20,730 bases of DNA from NCBI GenBank assembly GCA_012842325.1, contig DUTA01000099.1, positions 1 to 20,730 on the forward strand, written 5' to 3'. Made by a program: the position numbers and the translations under genes. The notes under the pieces were generated by a model that saw nothing but the letters and a program-made list of their open reading frames with translations, made no database searches and was not told the origin of the DNA. Each line of letters begins with the position of its first letter. Positions within the stretch are counted from its first letter, which is position 1. Source of the stretch: Bacillota bacterium. Its GTDB lineage: Bacteria > Bacillota > DTU030. Positions 7,310 through 15,003 of the stretch are shown here, one piece after another.

Positions 7310-7483
7310 CAAACAGTAAATAAGTAAATTTTATAAAACAACGGTCAACACAAAACAGTTTCTGTAAATATTGCCCCCGGCGGAAGGATAATCGGGCAAA
7401 TAGGCGTATATATAAGCCAAGGGCTACGGGTCTCCATTGCAGTTTCCCCTCTTTTTTTTTGGGGGGTTTCTTTACCCTTTTAA

Positions 7484-7512
7484 TTGACAAGCCTCCTGGC
7501 TAATGCTATCTT
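7484..7512 (+). promoter_or_regulatory. Sigma-A promoter for the symporter gene
   Basis: A perfect TTGACA (7484-7489), a 17-nt spacer, and TATCTT (7507-7512). Transcription should start near 7519, giving a leader of about 130 nt before the GTG start at 7652. Confidence 0.8.
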
Positions 7513-7651
7513 TGAAAAAAACAATTTCTTGCATGAATATCCCCGCCGACTAGTATCTATTATTTAGAAATACAAAGATCTGCCCTGCGCCGGGGAGGTG
7601 GTAGAAGCACTCTGAACCGCTGTAATCAACACATTTAAGGAGGGAAAGCAA

Positions 7652-8893
7652 GTGGAACAAGGACAACTAAAGAGCAGCTGGGAGTCCTACAAATTCCCCA
7701 TCATCCTTTTAGGTGCCATTGTAATCGGTTGTATTCTCGGTTTGATTCTGGGCGAAGATGCCGATGTCCTAAAACCCCTCGGCGATATTTTCATCAACTT
7801 AATGTTTACCATTGTGGTCCCCCTGGTATTTCTCACCATCAGCAGCGCCGTCGCCAGCATGGCCAGCCTGCACAGGTTGGGTAAAATTATGGGAGCCCTG
7901 CTCGCCGTATTTATTGTTACAGGGCTGATAGCATCGGTTCTCATGATCTTCGTAGTCAATGTCTTCCCACCCGCCCAGGGCGTACATCTGGACTTACCCG
8001 AAGCCGAAGAGCTGCAACCCCTGAGTACGGCCGAGCAGATCGTGGCCGCGGTAACAGTGACCGACTTCCCCAACCTCATCTCCAGAAGGAACATGATGCC
8101 ACTGATTATCTTCTCCATCTTCTTTGGTATCACCGTAATTATGCTGGGGGAAAAAGGGAAGCCCATTGTCGACCTCCTCAATGTGCTGTCGGAAGCGATG
8201 GTTAAAATGATCTCCCTGATCATGTACTATGCCCCCATAGGTCTGGGCGCCTACTTCGCTTCCCTGGTCGGTTCCTTCGGTCCCCAACTCATCGGCTCCT
8301 ACGGCCGGGCGATGTTGATCTACTATCCCATCTGTGTCCTGTACTTCTTCATCGCCTTTGCCATCTATGCTTACTATGCCGCCGGAAAAAAAGGCGTGGC
8401 GAGCTTTTTTAGAAACATTATTCCTCCGGCCTTAACCTCCCTGGCCACCCAGAGCAGCATCGCCACCTTGCCCGTGAACCTGGCCGCCGCCGAAAGAATT
8501 GGCATTCCCAAGGACATCCGGGAGATTGTCCTTCCCCTTGGGGCAACGGCCCACATGGACGGCTCCTGCCTCAGTGCCATATTAAAGATTTCCTTCCTGT
8601 TCGGCATCTTTGGCATACCCTTTACCGGAATTGGGACCTTTGTCACTGCCACCGTCATCTCTGTCCTCAGCGGCGTAGTCATGTCCGGCGTACCCGGAGG
8701 CGGTTTAATCGGGGAAATGCTCATAGTCAGCATGTACGGCTTCCCCCCCGAAGCCTTCCCCATCATTGCCACCATCGGCTATCTGGTTGACCCGCCGGCC
8801 ACCCTCATAAATGCTACCGGTGACACCGTGGCCGCCATGATGGTAACAAAAATCGTGGAAGGCAAGAATTGGATGGATAAAGCCCGGGGCTAA
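7652..8893 (+). CDS. Dicarboxylate/amino acid:cation symporter (DAACS/GltP family)
   Basis: A 413-residue sodium- or proton-coupled transporter of the glutamate-transporter family. Visible parts are the N-terminal transmembrane segments, FTIVVPLVFLTISSAVASM, the hairpin-loop segment LATQSSIATLPVN, GATAHMDGS, and DPPATLINATGD near the C terminus. Aligned to archaeal GltPh, the ligands D394, N401 and D405 are kept (D380, N387, D391). The arginine that binds an acidic side chain (R397) is alanine here (A383), and the NMDGT motif reads HMDGS (301-305). This argues against glutamate or aspartate as the main substrate. Start GTG has AAGGAGGG at 8 nt. Transcribed alone from a sigma-A promoter and closed by a terminator. 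Confidence 0.93.
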   Translation: MEQGQLKSSWESYKFPIILLGAIVIGCILGLILGEDADVLKPLGDIFINLMFTIVVPLVFLTISSAVASMASLHRLGKIMGALLAVFIVTGLIASVLMIFVVNVFPPAQGVHLDLPEAEELQPLSTAEQIVAAVTVTDFPNLISRRNMMPLIIFSIFFGITVIMLGEKGKPIVDLLNVLSEAMVKMISLIMYYAPIGLGAYFASLVGSFGPQLIGSYGRAMLIYYPICVLYFFIAFAIYAYYAAGKKGVASFFRNIIPPALTSLATQSSIATLPVNLAAAERIGIPKDIREIVLPLGATAHMDGSCLSAILKISFLFGIFGIPFTGIGTFVTATVISVLSGVVMSGVPGGGLIGEMLIVSMYGFPPEAFPIIATIGYLVDPPATLINATGDTVAAMMVTKIVEGKNWMDKARG

Positions 8894-8912
8894 TCTTTAA
8901 TAACAAAACCAA

Positions 8913-8954
8913 AAAAAATGCGGTTCCGAGCAATTATGCTGAACCGCATTTTTT
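8913..8954 (+). terminator. Rho-independent terminator after the symporter gene
   Basis: AAAAAATGCGGTTC (8913-8926) and GAACCGCATTTTTT (8941-8954) form a perfect 14-bp inverted repeat around a 14-nt loop, ending in a T-run. The flanking A-run would also allow minus-strand function, but no minus-strand gene ends here. Confidence 0.93.
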
Positions 8955-9098
8955 CTTGCCATAAAGGATCTCCCAGAAGTGAAGCACCACCCCTTACCGC
9001 ATTGCCCCAACCATACCCTTCAGGCGGTCAGAATATTAGTTTTATTATTCCTCGGTTATACTAGAATTGATTCATTGGCTAACCCAAGGAGGGACGCT

Positions 9099-11174
9099 AT
9101 GACAACCGGTACCAGAAGAGCCAATCGATTGATAAAGGAGAAGTCTCCCTATCTTCTCCAGCACGCCTACAACCCTGTAGACTGGTACCCCTGGGGCCCA
9201 GAGGCCTTTGCCAGGGCCAAAGGGGAAGATAAACCCATTTTCCTCTCCATCGGCTATTCCACCTGCCACTGGTGCCATGTGATGGAAAGGGAATCCTTTG
9301 CAAATGAGGAAGTTGCGGAATTACTGAACAAGTTTTTTGTGTCCATCAAGGTGGACCGGGAGGAGCGGCCGGATATCGACCAGATCTATATGCAGGCCTG
9401 CCAGCTCTTAACGGGTCAGGGGGGCTGGCCCCTGACCATATTTATGACCCCGGAGAAAAAACCCTTTTTCGCCGGCACCTATTTCCCCAGAGAGAGCAGG
9501 TTCGGCCGGCCGGGACTGCTGGACATCCTGGCCACCATCCATGAGCAGTGGATGACCAACCGGGAAGAACTGGTCCGGGCCGGTGAACAATTGACCAGGG
9601 CCCTCCAGGCTCAGGTTGCAGACAGGGACCGGGGCGACCTGGATGAGGACACTTTGCACAGAGCCTATCAAATCCTCCGGGAAAACTATGATGAAACCTA
9701 CGGCGGCTTTGGCCCGCCCCCCAAGTTTCCCACCCCCCACAACCTCCTCTTTCTCCTCCGCTACTGGCACTGGACCGGAGACGATCATGCCCTTTCCATG
9801 GTCAAAAACACGCTGGAAGCCATGCACCGGGGTGGCATCTATGACCATCTCGGCTACGGCTTTGCCCGCTACTCCGTCGATGAGAAATGGCTTGTCCCCC
9901 ACTTTGAAAAAATGCTCTATGACAATGCCCTCCTGGCCATGGCCTACCTGGAGGGCTACCAGGTTACCGGCAAAGAGTCCTTCGCCCGCATCGCCCGGGA
10001 GATCTTCACCTATGTCCTGCGGGATATGACCTCCCCCGCCGGCGCCTTCTACACGGCCGAAGATGCCGATTCCGAAGGGGAAGAGGGTAAATTCTACACC
10101 TGGACCAAGGCGGAAATCAAAGAAATCCTGGGCGCTGACCTGGGGGAAGAATTCTGTCGCTGGTATGGAGTGACCGAGGCGGGGAATTTCGAAGGGAAAA
10201 ACATCCTAAACCGGGTCCAGGGGGAGACAGCCGTGGCAGAGGGCGACCCGCGGGAAGAAGAACACCTGGCCGCCGCCTGCCAGAAGCTCTTCGCTGTCCG
10301 GGAAAAGCGGATTCACCCCCACAAGGACGATAAGATCTTAACTTCCTGGAACGGCCTGATGATCGCCGCCCTGGCCATGGGGGCCAGGATCCTTTCCGAA
10401 CCCCGCTGCCTGGAAGCGGCCGCCCGGGCCGTCCAATTCATCTGGGTCCACCTGCAGAGCAGAGAAGGCCGCCTCCTGGCCCGCTACCGGGAGGGGGAAG
10501 CAGCCTACCCGGCCTACCTCGACGATTACGCGGCTCTCATCTGGGCCCTGCTGGAGCTTTACCAGGCGGACCAGCAACCTGTTTGGCTCCGCCGCGCCCT
10601 GACCCTGCAGGAAGAACAGGACCGGCTCTTCTGGGACGAAGCAGAAGGGGGATACTTCTTCACCGGCCACGACAGTGAAGAAATCTTAACCCGGCCCAAA
10701 GAGGTCCATGACGGCGCCATACCCTCCGGCAACTCCATGGCCGCCCTCAACCTCCTCCGCTTGGGACGTCTGACGGGCCGGGAGGAATTCACCGGCCGGG
10801 CTAAAAGCCTGTTCCGCACCTTTGCCGGCCCTGTCAGCCGCTACCCCGCCGGCTACACCTTCTTCCTCACAGCCCTCCACTTTGCCCTCGTCCCCGGCCC
10901 GGATATCGTTGTGGCAGCCGAAAAAAAGGGGGAAGATCTGCGGCAGGAGATGGCTCCCCTGAACCGGCTCTTTGCCCCCACCACCACCTTCCTTTACCGG
11001 CAGGAGGGACCCGAGGCAAAAGAACTGGAAGCCCTGGCCCCTTTTACCGCTGCCATGCTCCCCCGGGAGGGGAAAACCACCTACTACATCTGTGAAAACT
11101 TCGCCTGCCGGCAGCCGACAACTGAGCGGGCCGAAGTATTAAGAATTTTGCAATTGGGTCCGGGTGCCTTTTAG
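9099..11174 (+). CDS. Thioredoxin-domain DUF255 protein (YyaL / SSP411 family)
   Basis: A large 691-residue protein of the YyaL/spermatogenesis-associated-20 family. The N terminus has RLIKEKSPYLLQHAYNPVDW, then a thioredoxin-like DUF255 domain with IGYSTCHWCHVM, in which C56 and C59 form a CxxC pair. Conserved blocks include DREERPDIDQIYM, GGWPLTIFMTP, FFAGTYFP, KFPTPHNLLFLL and the (alpha/alpha)6-barrel-like segment GGIYDHLGYGFARYSVD. TAEDADSEGEEGKFYTW follows. The frame extends 40 codons further upstream, but ATG at 9099 has AAGGAGG 7 nt before it and begins the conserved sequence. A TATACT at 9057-9062 could be a -10 box, without a good -35. The biochemical role of this family is not established; a link to cellulose/sugar epimerase-like folds is by fold only. 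Confidence 0.94.
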   Translation: MTTGTRRANRLIKEKSPYLLQHAYNPVDWYPWGPEAFARAKGEDKPIFLSIGYSTCHWCHVMERESFANEEVAELLNKFFVSIKVDREERPDIDQIYMQACQLLTGQGGWPLTIFMTPEKKPFFAGTYFPRESRFGRPGLLDILATIHEQWMTNREELVRAGEQLTRALQAQVADRDRGDLDEDTLHRAYQILRENYDETYGGFGPPPKFPTPHNLLFLLRYWHWTGDDHALSMVKNTLEAMHRGGIYDHLGYGFARYSVDEKWLVPHFEKMLYDNALLAMAYLEGYQVTGKESFARIAREIFTYVLRDMTSPAGAFYTAEDADSEGEEGKFYTWTKAEIKEILGADLGEEFCRWYGVTEAGNFEGKNILNRVQGETAVAEGDPREEEHLAAACQKLFAVREKRIHPHKDDKILTSWNGLMIAALAMGARILSEPRCLEAAARAVQFIWVHLQSREGRLLARYREGEAAYPAYLDDYAALIWALLELYQADQQPVWLRRALTLQEEQDRLFWDEAEGGYFFTGHDSEEILTRPKEVHDGAIPSGNSMAALNLLRLGRLTGREEFTGRAKSLFRTFAGPVSRYPAGYTFFLTALHFALVPGPDIVVAAEKKGEDLRQEMAPLNRLFAPTTTFLYRQEGPEAKELEALAPFTAAMLPREGKTTYYICENFACRQPTTERAEVLRILQLGPGAF

Positions 11175-11203
11175 CAGCACACCGGGCTCAATGGGTATAA
11201 ACA

Positions 11204-11234
11204 TTGACATACCCCAGATACCACATGCTATACT
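11204..11234 (+). promoter_or_regulatory. Sigma-A promoter for the AOR operon
   Basis: A perfect TTGACA (11204-11209), a 19-nt spacer, and TATACT (11229-11234). TGC immediately before the hexamer makes an extended -10, which can compensate for the long spacer. Predicted start is near 11241, leaving a 130-nt leader before the AOR gene. Confidence 0.7.
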
Positions 11235-11283
11235 AAAGCTACCTTAAAAGGTAATGCGGACTGCCAGCAGGATGTAATTATTT

Positions 11284-11321
11284 GGAGTTCATCCCCGGTT
11301 GTTAAACCGGAGATGTGCTCC
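11284..11321 (+). promoter_or_regulatory. Strong hairpin in the AOR leader, with a competing alternative pairing
   Basis: Three stacked stems are nested: GGAG/CTCC, CATC/GATG and CCGGTT/AACCGG, separated by small symmetrical internal loops and closed by a 4-nt loop. A T-rich stretch (11322-11332) follows, so it may act as an attenuator. The right arm ACCGGA (11306-11311) can also pair with TCCGG (11332-11336) or CCGGT (11340-11344) downstream, giving an exclusive alternative. I could not match it to a known riboswitch class. Confidence 0.5.
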
Positions 11322-11370
11322 TTTGTTATATTCCGGAAGCCGGTAAAATGAAAGAAGGAGGGAGATGGAG

Positions 11371-13230
11371 ATGATCGGTGGTTATAATGGCAAGATCCTT
11401 TTTGTTGATCTCAGCAAAGGAGAGCTGGAGGAAAAAGCCCTTACGGAGGATTTGGCCCGTGCTTTTCTCGGCGGCTATGGCATTGGGGCCAGGATTCTGT
11501 ATGAAATGATGCGGCCCGGTGCCGATCCCCTGGGGCCGGATAATGTTCTCGGCTTCATCCCCGGCCCGGCCGCGGGCACAAAGGCCCTCTTCAGCGGCCG
11601 TTACACCATTGTCCATAAATCGCCGGTAACCGGGGGCTGGAACGACGCCAATTCCGGCGGCTATTTTGGACCGGAACTGAAAAAAGCCGGTTACGACGCC
11701 GTTTTTGTTTCTGGCATTTCTCCCCAACCGGTCTATTTATGGCTTAAAGATGGGGTTGCAGAAATTAGAGATGCCTCCCACCTGTGGGGCCTGGATACCA
11801 AGGAAACCTGGGCGGTCCTGCAGGAGGAACTGGGTGATGACAGGGTGCGGGTTGTCGCCATCGGGCCTTCCGGAGAAAGGATGTCCCTCCTGGCCTGTCC
11901 CATCAATGACGGCCATCGGGCTCCCGGCCGGGGTGGCGGTGGCGCCGTGATGGGTTCCAAGAAACTGAAAGCCATTGCCGTGCGGGGTACCGGTACAGTA
12001 CCCGTAGCCAAGCCGGAAAAAATATTGGAAATTAACAAGGCTGTGGTAAAGCTGATGCGGCAGCATCCCGCCACCCCTGCCTGGTCCAATTACGGCACCA
12101 CCTCGTTAACCGCAGCCTCTATCTTAAGCGGTGACTGTGCCGTTAAGAACTGGGCCGGGGCCGGTATTGTCGATTTTGGGGAGGAAAGGGCCCAGAAGCT
12201 GTCGGGGACCGCTTTAGACAGGTTTAAAGTTAGAAAATATGCCTGCTTCAACTGCCCCCTGGGCTGTGGCGCCGAATATGAGGTCAACACCGGCCGCTGG
12301 CCCCTGGGGCCAACGGAGCGGCCTGAGTATGAAACCAGCGGTGCCTTTGGACCCGCCCTCCTCTGCGCTGAAGAGGATGCCCTCCTCAAGGCCAACGATA
12401 TCTGCAACCGCTACGGCCTGGACACCATTTCCGCCGGCATGACCATCGCCTGGGCCATGGAGTGTTACGACCGGGGCATCCTCACCAAAGAAGATCTGGA
12501 TGGCATTGAATTGACCTGGGGGAACGGCGAAGCCATCATCGCCCTGCTGCAGAAAATGGCCGACGGCGAGGGCTGCGGCGCCGTCCTGGCCAACGGTTCC
12601 GCCTATGCCGCCCGGGTATGGAACAAAGGGGCTGAATATTTACTAACGGCATCGGGCATTGAAATTCCCATGCATGACCCCCGCCTGGGCCCCGGTTTGG
12701 CCCGCACCTACCAGTTCGACCCCACCCCGGGCCGTCATGTCAAAGGAGGAATTGGCATTAGGCAATTGGGCTTGCCGCCGGAGGAAAAGTATGTCTACGA
12801 AGGGACCGGGGAAGCAGATCTGAAGGCCACCACTTTCCGGGAAGTATTCAACAGCCTGGGTTTCTGCTTGTTTGCCCAGCATGTGGGCGTAACCCCCAAG
12901 GAAATCTTTGCTTACACCGGAGCAATCATGGGCATCCCCTTCACTGCTGAGGACAGCTTTGAGACGGGACTGCGCATTCTCAACATGCGCCTGGCCTTCA
13001 ACCTGCGGGAAGGCATCAAACCGGCCGACTGCACCATTTCCCCCCGGGTTGTGGGAAAACCGCCCCTAACAGCCGGTCCCCTGGCAGGTGTTACCATCGA
13101 TAACGAACAATTGGCCCGCAATTTTTTTGCTGCCGCCGATTGGGATCTGGCAACGGGCAAACCGTCCCGCAGATCATTGCAGCAATTGGGCTATCTGGAA
13201 GATGTCATTAGAGATTTATACGGCAGCTAA
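11371..13230 (+). CDS. Aldehyde:ferredoxin oxidoreductase (tungsten-containing, AOR family)
   Basis: A 619-residue AOR-family enzyme, which interconverts aldehydes and carboxylic acids with ferredoxin as electron carrier, using a bis-tungstopterin and a [4Fe-4S] cluster. The N-terminal pterin domain has GGYNGKILFVDLS, GPAAGT, FSGRYTIVHKSPVTGGWNDA and PGRGGGGAVMGSKKLKAI. Cluster ligands are C292, C295 and C299 (CFNCPLGC) and C499 (SLGFCLF), in the same spacing as Pyrococcus AOR. YETSGAFGP and YGLDTISAGM are also typical. The start ATG at 11371 lies 8-9 nt after AAGGAGG; the ATG at 11365 is too close to it. The MoaD-like gene follows by about 40 nt. Subfamily substrate (broad aldehydes versus formaldehyde or glyceraldehyde-3-phosphate) cannot be told here. 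Confidence 0.95.
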   Translation: MIGGYNGKILFVDLSKGELEEKALTEDLARAFLGGYGIGARILYEMMRPGADPLGPDNVLGFIPGPAAGTKALFSGRYTIVHKSPVTGGWNDANSGGYFGPELKKAGYDAVFVSGISPQPVYLWLKDGVAEIRDASHLWGLDTKETWAVLQEELGDDRVRVVAIGPSGERMSLLACPINDGHRAPGRGGGGAVMGSKKLKAIAVRGTGTVPVAKPEKILEINKAVVKLMRQHPATPAWSNYGTTSLTAASILSGDCAVKNWAGAGIVDFGEERAQKLSGTALDRFKVRKYACFNCPLGCGAEYEVNTGRWPLGPTERPEYETSGAFGPALLCAEEDALLKANDICNRYGLDTISAGMTIAWAMECYDRGILTKEDLDGIELTWGNGEAIIALLQKMADGEGCGAVLANGSAYAARVWNKGAEYLLTASGIEIPMHDPRLGPGLARTYQFDPTPGRHVKGGIGIRQLGLPPEEKYVYEGTGEADLKATTFREVFNSLGFCLFAQHVGVTPKEIFAYTGAIMGIPFTAEDSFETGLRILNMRLAFNLREGIKPADCTISPRVVGKPPLTAGPLAGVTIDNEQLARNFFAAADWDLATGKPSRRSLQQLGYLEDVIRDLYGS

Positions 13231-13271
13231 AAGTTTCAAATCTTTGGGTAAAGGCGATTGGAGGGATGCAG

Positions 13272-13520
13272 GTGCACGTAACCGTCAAATACTTTGGAGC
13301 ACCGCTGGCCAAACTGGGACCTACTGCCAGCCAGTACAATTTGCCCGCCGGCGCCACAGTGGCAAACCTCCTCGAACTGATCGGCACGGAATTGCCGGAG
13401 CAGGAAAAGAAACTGCTGGAGATGACAACCTGTATGGTAAAGGGGGTAATAGTAAAAAGGGAACATGGGCTCCAGGACGGGGACGAGGTGCACATCCTCT
13501 TTCCCCTGCTGGGGGGGTAA
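13272..13520 (+). CDS. MoaD/ThiS family sulfur carrier protein
   Basis: An 82-residue ubiquitin-like protein ending in the required Gly-Gly (FPLLGG), which is adenylated and thiocarboxylated by a MoeB/ThiF-type enzyme to deliver sulfur. The beta-grasp pattern is visible: VTVKYFGAPL, LPAGATVANLLELI, and LQDGDEVHILFPLLGG. Its place directly after AOR is a recurring arrangement and suggests a role in making the tungsten pyranopterin dithiolene for AOR. The GTG at 13272 has GGAGG 7 nt upstream; an ATG at 13266 sits right against that site and would add only two residues. The partner activating enzyme is not in this window. Confidence 0.9.
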   Translation: MHVTVKYFGAPLAKLGPTASQYNLPAGATVANLLELIGTELPEQEKKLLEMTTCMVKGVIVKREHGLQDGDEVHILFPLLGG

Positions 13521-13545
13521 AGAGCATCCTGCCCCGCAAATATAT

Positions 13546-13577
13546 GCCGGAGGCTGCCTTGACGGGCAGCCTCCGGC
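13546..13577. terminator. 13-bp perfect hairpin between convergent moaD-like and ferredoxin genes
   Basis: GCCGGAGGCTGCC (13546-13558) and GGCAGCCTCCGGC (13565-13577) form a perfect 13-bp stem with a 6-nt loop. It sits 25 nt past the plus-strand gene and 19 nt past the minus-strand ferredoxin gene, so it probably terminates both. Neither side has a proper T-run, so it may rather protect 3' ends. Confidence 0.65.
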
Positions 13578-13596
13578 AGTTCCCCCAGTTTTATCT

Positions 13597-13785
13597 TCAG
13601 GCTTCCTTGATGGCATCCACCGGACAGCTTTCCATGGCCTCGATGGCATCGCCCTCGACATTTTCCGGGATCTCTTCTTTAATCGCCTCCGCCTTCCCGT
13701 CCTCGTTCCAATCAAATACCGCCGGGCAAATGTTAATGCAGGCCCCACAGGCTATACACAAATCCTGATCCACGTACATTCTCAT
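13597..13785 (-). CDS. Small [4Fe-4S] ferredoxin
   Basis: A 62-residue ferredoxin with a single cluster. Ligands are C10, C13 and C16 (CIACGACINICP) plus C54 (SCPVDAI), as in the mono-cluster ferredoxins of Thermotoga and Pyrococcus. C20 is also present, but the partner cysteine with which it makes a disulfide in Pyrococcus ferredoxin is missing (the helix reads GDAIEAMESCP). The protein is very acidic, typical for a mobile electron carrier. ATG at 13785 follows GGGGGGA at 5 nt. It has its own sigma-A promoter. Its position facing the AOR-MoaD pair makes it a candidate AOR electron partner, which is inference from location. Confidence 0.95.
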   Translation of the reverse strand: MRMYVDQDLCIACGACINICPAVFDWNEDGKAEAIKEEIPENVEGDAIEAMESCPVDAIKEA

Positions 13786-13828
13786 ATCGATCCCCCCTTA
13801 TTTTGCCAGAGCTAAATCCTTTTTCCAT

Positions 13829-13858
13829 ATTATACTAATAAGCGTGGTTAAATTTCAA
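13829..13858 (-). promoter_or_regulatory. Sigma-A promoter for the ferredoxin gene
   Basis: On the minus strand TTGAAA (13858-13853), an 18-nt spacer, and a perfect TATAAT (13834-13829). The -35 box lies inside the last codons of the AbrB-like gene, so the ferredoxin can be expressed independently of it. Confidence 0.75.
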
Positions 13859-14045
13859 CTATCCCGACCATAGTTAAAGATTCTTTGAAATCATCAATGC
13901 CCATGGGCAGTTTCTCCACCTCAACCTTGCCTTCCTTGGCCCGGAAGATCAGGTTGTCCCCCTCCTCCACCTGCAGTTGTTTCCTGATTTCCAGGGGCAG
14001 GTTCACTTTTCCCTGGGCGTCTACCTCGACAATATATTCGGCCAC
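13848..14045 (-). CDS. AbrB/SpoVT-like transition regulator (swapped-hairpin DNA-binding domain)
   Basis: A 65-residue protein consisting mainly of the SpoVT/AbrB (MazE-like) DNA-binding domain: VDAQGKVNLPLEIRKQL, VEEGDNLIF and GKVEVEKL. Such proteins bind DNA as dimers or tetramers and act as transition-state regulators or as toxin-antitoxin antitoxins; no toxin gene is next to it, which favours a regulator. The frame is open to an ATG at 14090, but GTG at 14045 has a near-perfect GGAGGTGA 7 nt upstream and begins just before the domain. A 12-bp palindrome 39 nt upstream could be an autoregulatory site. It follows lgt by 63 nt. Confidence 0.85.
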   Translation of the reverse strand: MAEYIVEVDAQGKVNLPLEIRKQLQVEEGDNLIFRAKEGKVEVEKLPMGIDDFKESLTMVGIVEI

Positions 14046-14083
14046 CTTTGCCTCACCTCCAGATAGCGCCATGCCCTTTCTTT

Positions 14084-14095
14084 TTAGCATGCTAA
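14084..14095. promoter_or_regulatory. Palindrome upstream of the AbrB-like gene (possible operator)
   Basis: TTAGCATGCTAA is a perfect 12-bp palindrome between the lgt stop and the Shine-Dalgarno site of the AbrB-like gene. Its symmetry and place suit autoregulation; a short hairpin at the lgt 3' end is the alternative. Confidence 0.35.
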
Positions 14096-14108
14096 TTTCG
14101 GCGGGAAA

Positions 14109-14897
14109 TTATGATCCTTTATTGGAATTGGTGGCCTTTTCCCCTTTCCCCCGGGCCAGGGACCTGCGCATCATAATCCAGGCCAACAGCAACAGGGGTG
14201 GGGTGATCAGCTGGGTCAGGGTAAAAAAGCCAAAGCCCCAGTGATTGTTAACATACCCCCAGAGATAGAGGGGATTATCCCGAAAGGTTTCCTCTACCAG
14301 GCCCCGCAGCAGGGAGTAGGAAAAAATGAAAGCCCAAAACAGATACCCGGGCGGGGGATGGCGGCGGGCCAGGAAGTTGTGCAGTACCAGTACAGCCACA
14401 CCGATAAGGGAGCCATAAATCTGGGTGGGATGCCGGGCAAAGGGGAGGAGCAAAGCAGGACGGCCCAGGATTTCCTGGTTAAAGATATTGGCAATCCGCA
14501 CCAGGATATAACCCACAGCCAGCCCCGGTACAACCAGGTCGGCCACCGCCTCCCACCGGACACCGTGCCGGTCCAGGTAGATTTTCCCCGCTACCAGGCC
14601 GCCCAGAAGACCCCCGTGAAAGGACAGCCCACCCTGCCAGAGTTGCACTATCTCCGCCGGCCGGGCGGCATAGTAGGACCAGTTGGTCAGGACATAGATG
14701 GCCCGGGCCCCGACAATACCGGCCAGGACCACCAGCAGGGCCAGGTTGGAAAGGAATTCTTCCCTGAGGCCCAGTTTTGCTCCATGTTTCAGAAGATAAT
14801 AAAAGCCAATACCCATGGAGAGGGCCATCATCACCCCGTACCAGCGCACCGCCAGGGGGCCAATTCGAAAGAGCACCGGTTCCAGGTCCAGCAGCAT
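14109..14897 (-). CDS. lgt: Prolipoprotein diacylglyceryl transferase
   Basis: This 262-residue membrane enzyme moves a diacylglyceryl group from phosphatidylglycerol to the lipobox cysteine of prelipoproteins. About seven membrane segments are apparent. Diagnostic pieces are VRWYGVMMALSMG, WQGGLSFHGGLLGG with the essential histidine, and VRIANIFNQEILGRP, the Lgt signature with Ile in place of the usual Phe. HPTQIYGS and LLRGLVEETFR follow. The positively charged C terminus faces the cytoplasm by inference. ATG at 14897 has AGGAG at about 8 nt. The upstream cupin gene ends 164 nt away, separated by a terminator-like structure, so lgt probably has its own promoter, which I could not place with confidence. 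Confidence 0.96.
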   Translation of the reverse strand: MLLDLEPVLFRIGPLAVRWYGVMMALSMGIGFYYLLKHGAKLGLREEFLSNLALLVVLAGIVGARAIYVLTNWSYYAARPAEIVQLWQGGLSFHGGLLGGLVAGKIYLDRHGVRWEAVADLVVPGLAVGYILVRIANIFNQEILGRPALLLPFARHPTQIYGSLIGVAVLVLHNFLARRHPPPGYLFWAFIFSYSLLRGLVEETFRDNPLYLWGYVNNHWGFGFFTLTQLITPPLLLLAWIMMRRSLARGKGEKATNSNKGS

Positions 14898-15003
14898 TTA
14901 CTACACTCCTCTTCTTACCCATCACCTATTTATCTTACCAAAAACAAAGCCTTTTATTAGCAGATAAAAAAACTGTAAACTGTCCACTGTCAACCCTCTG
15001 GCA

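Larger units (their letters stand above)
7192..7651. other. 460-bp divergent regulatory region between the MATE and symporter genes
   Basis: This stretch has no credible gene. An open frame on the minus strand (7188-7490) is AT-rich at its centre, lacks family resemblance, and overlaps both the MATE start and its promoter. The region holds a minus-strand sigma-A promoter at 7281-7309, a 10-bp palindrome at 7245-7254, a homopolymer T10-G6 tract around 7452-7467, and a plus-strand sigma-A promoter at 7484-7512. It then holds a roughly 130-nt leader for the symporter ending in AAGGAGGG. Nothing recognisable was seen at 7310-7450. Confidence 0.7.

Noticed and set aside
7188..7490. 100-residue minus-strand open frame in the MATE/symporter gap
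   Set aside because: It has no recognisable domain, overlaps the MATE start codon, and spans a strong sigma-A promoter for that gene.
7608..7618. CTGAACCGC in the symporter leader is repeated in its 3' terminator, allowing near-complementary pairing
   Set aside because: A single 9-base match over 1.3 kb with no further support; most likely coincidence.
8979..9098. 40-codon N-terminal extension of the DUF255 protein
   Set aside because: No ribosome site at 8979, no family similarity, and a strong AAGGAGG precedes the ATG at 9099.
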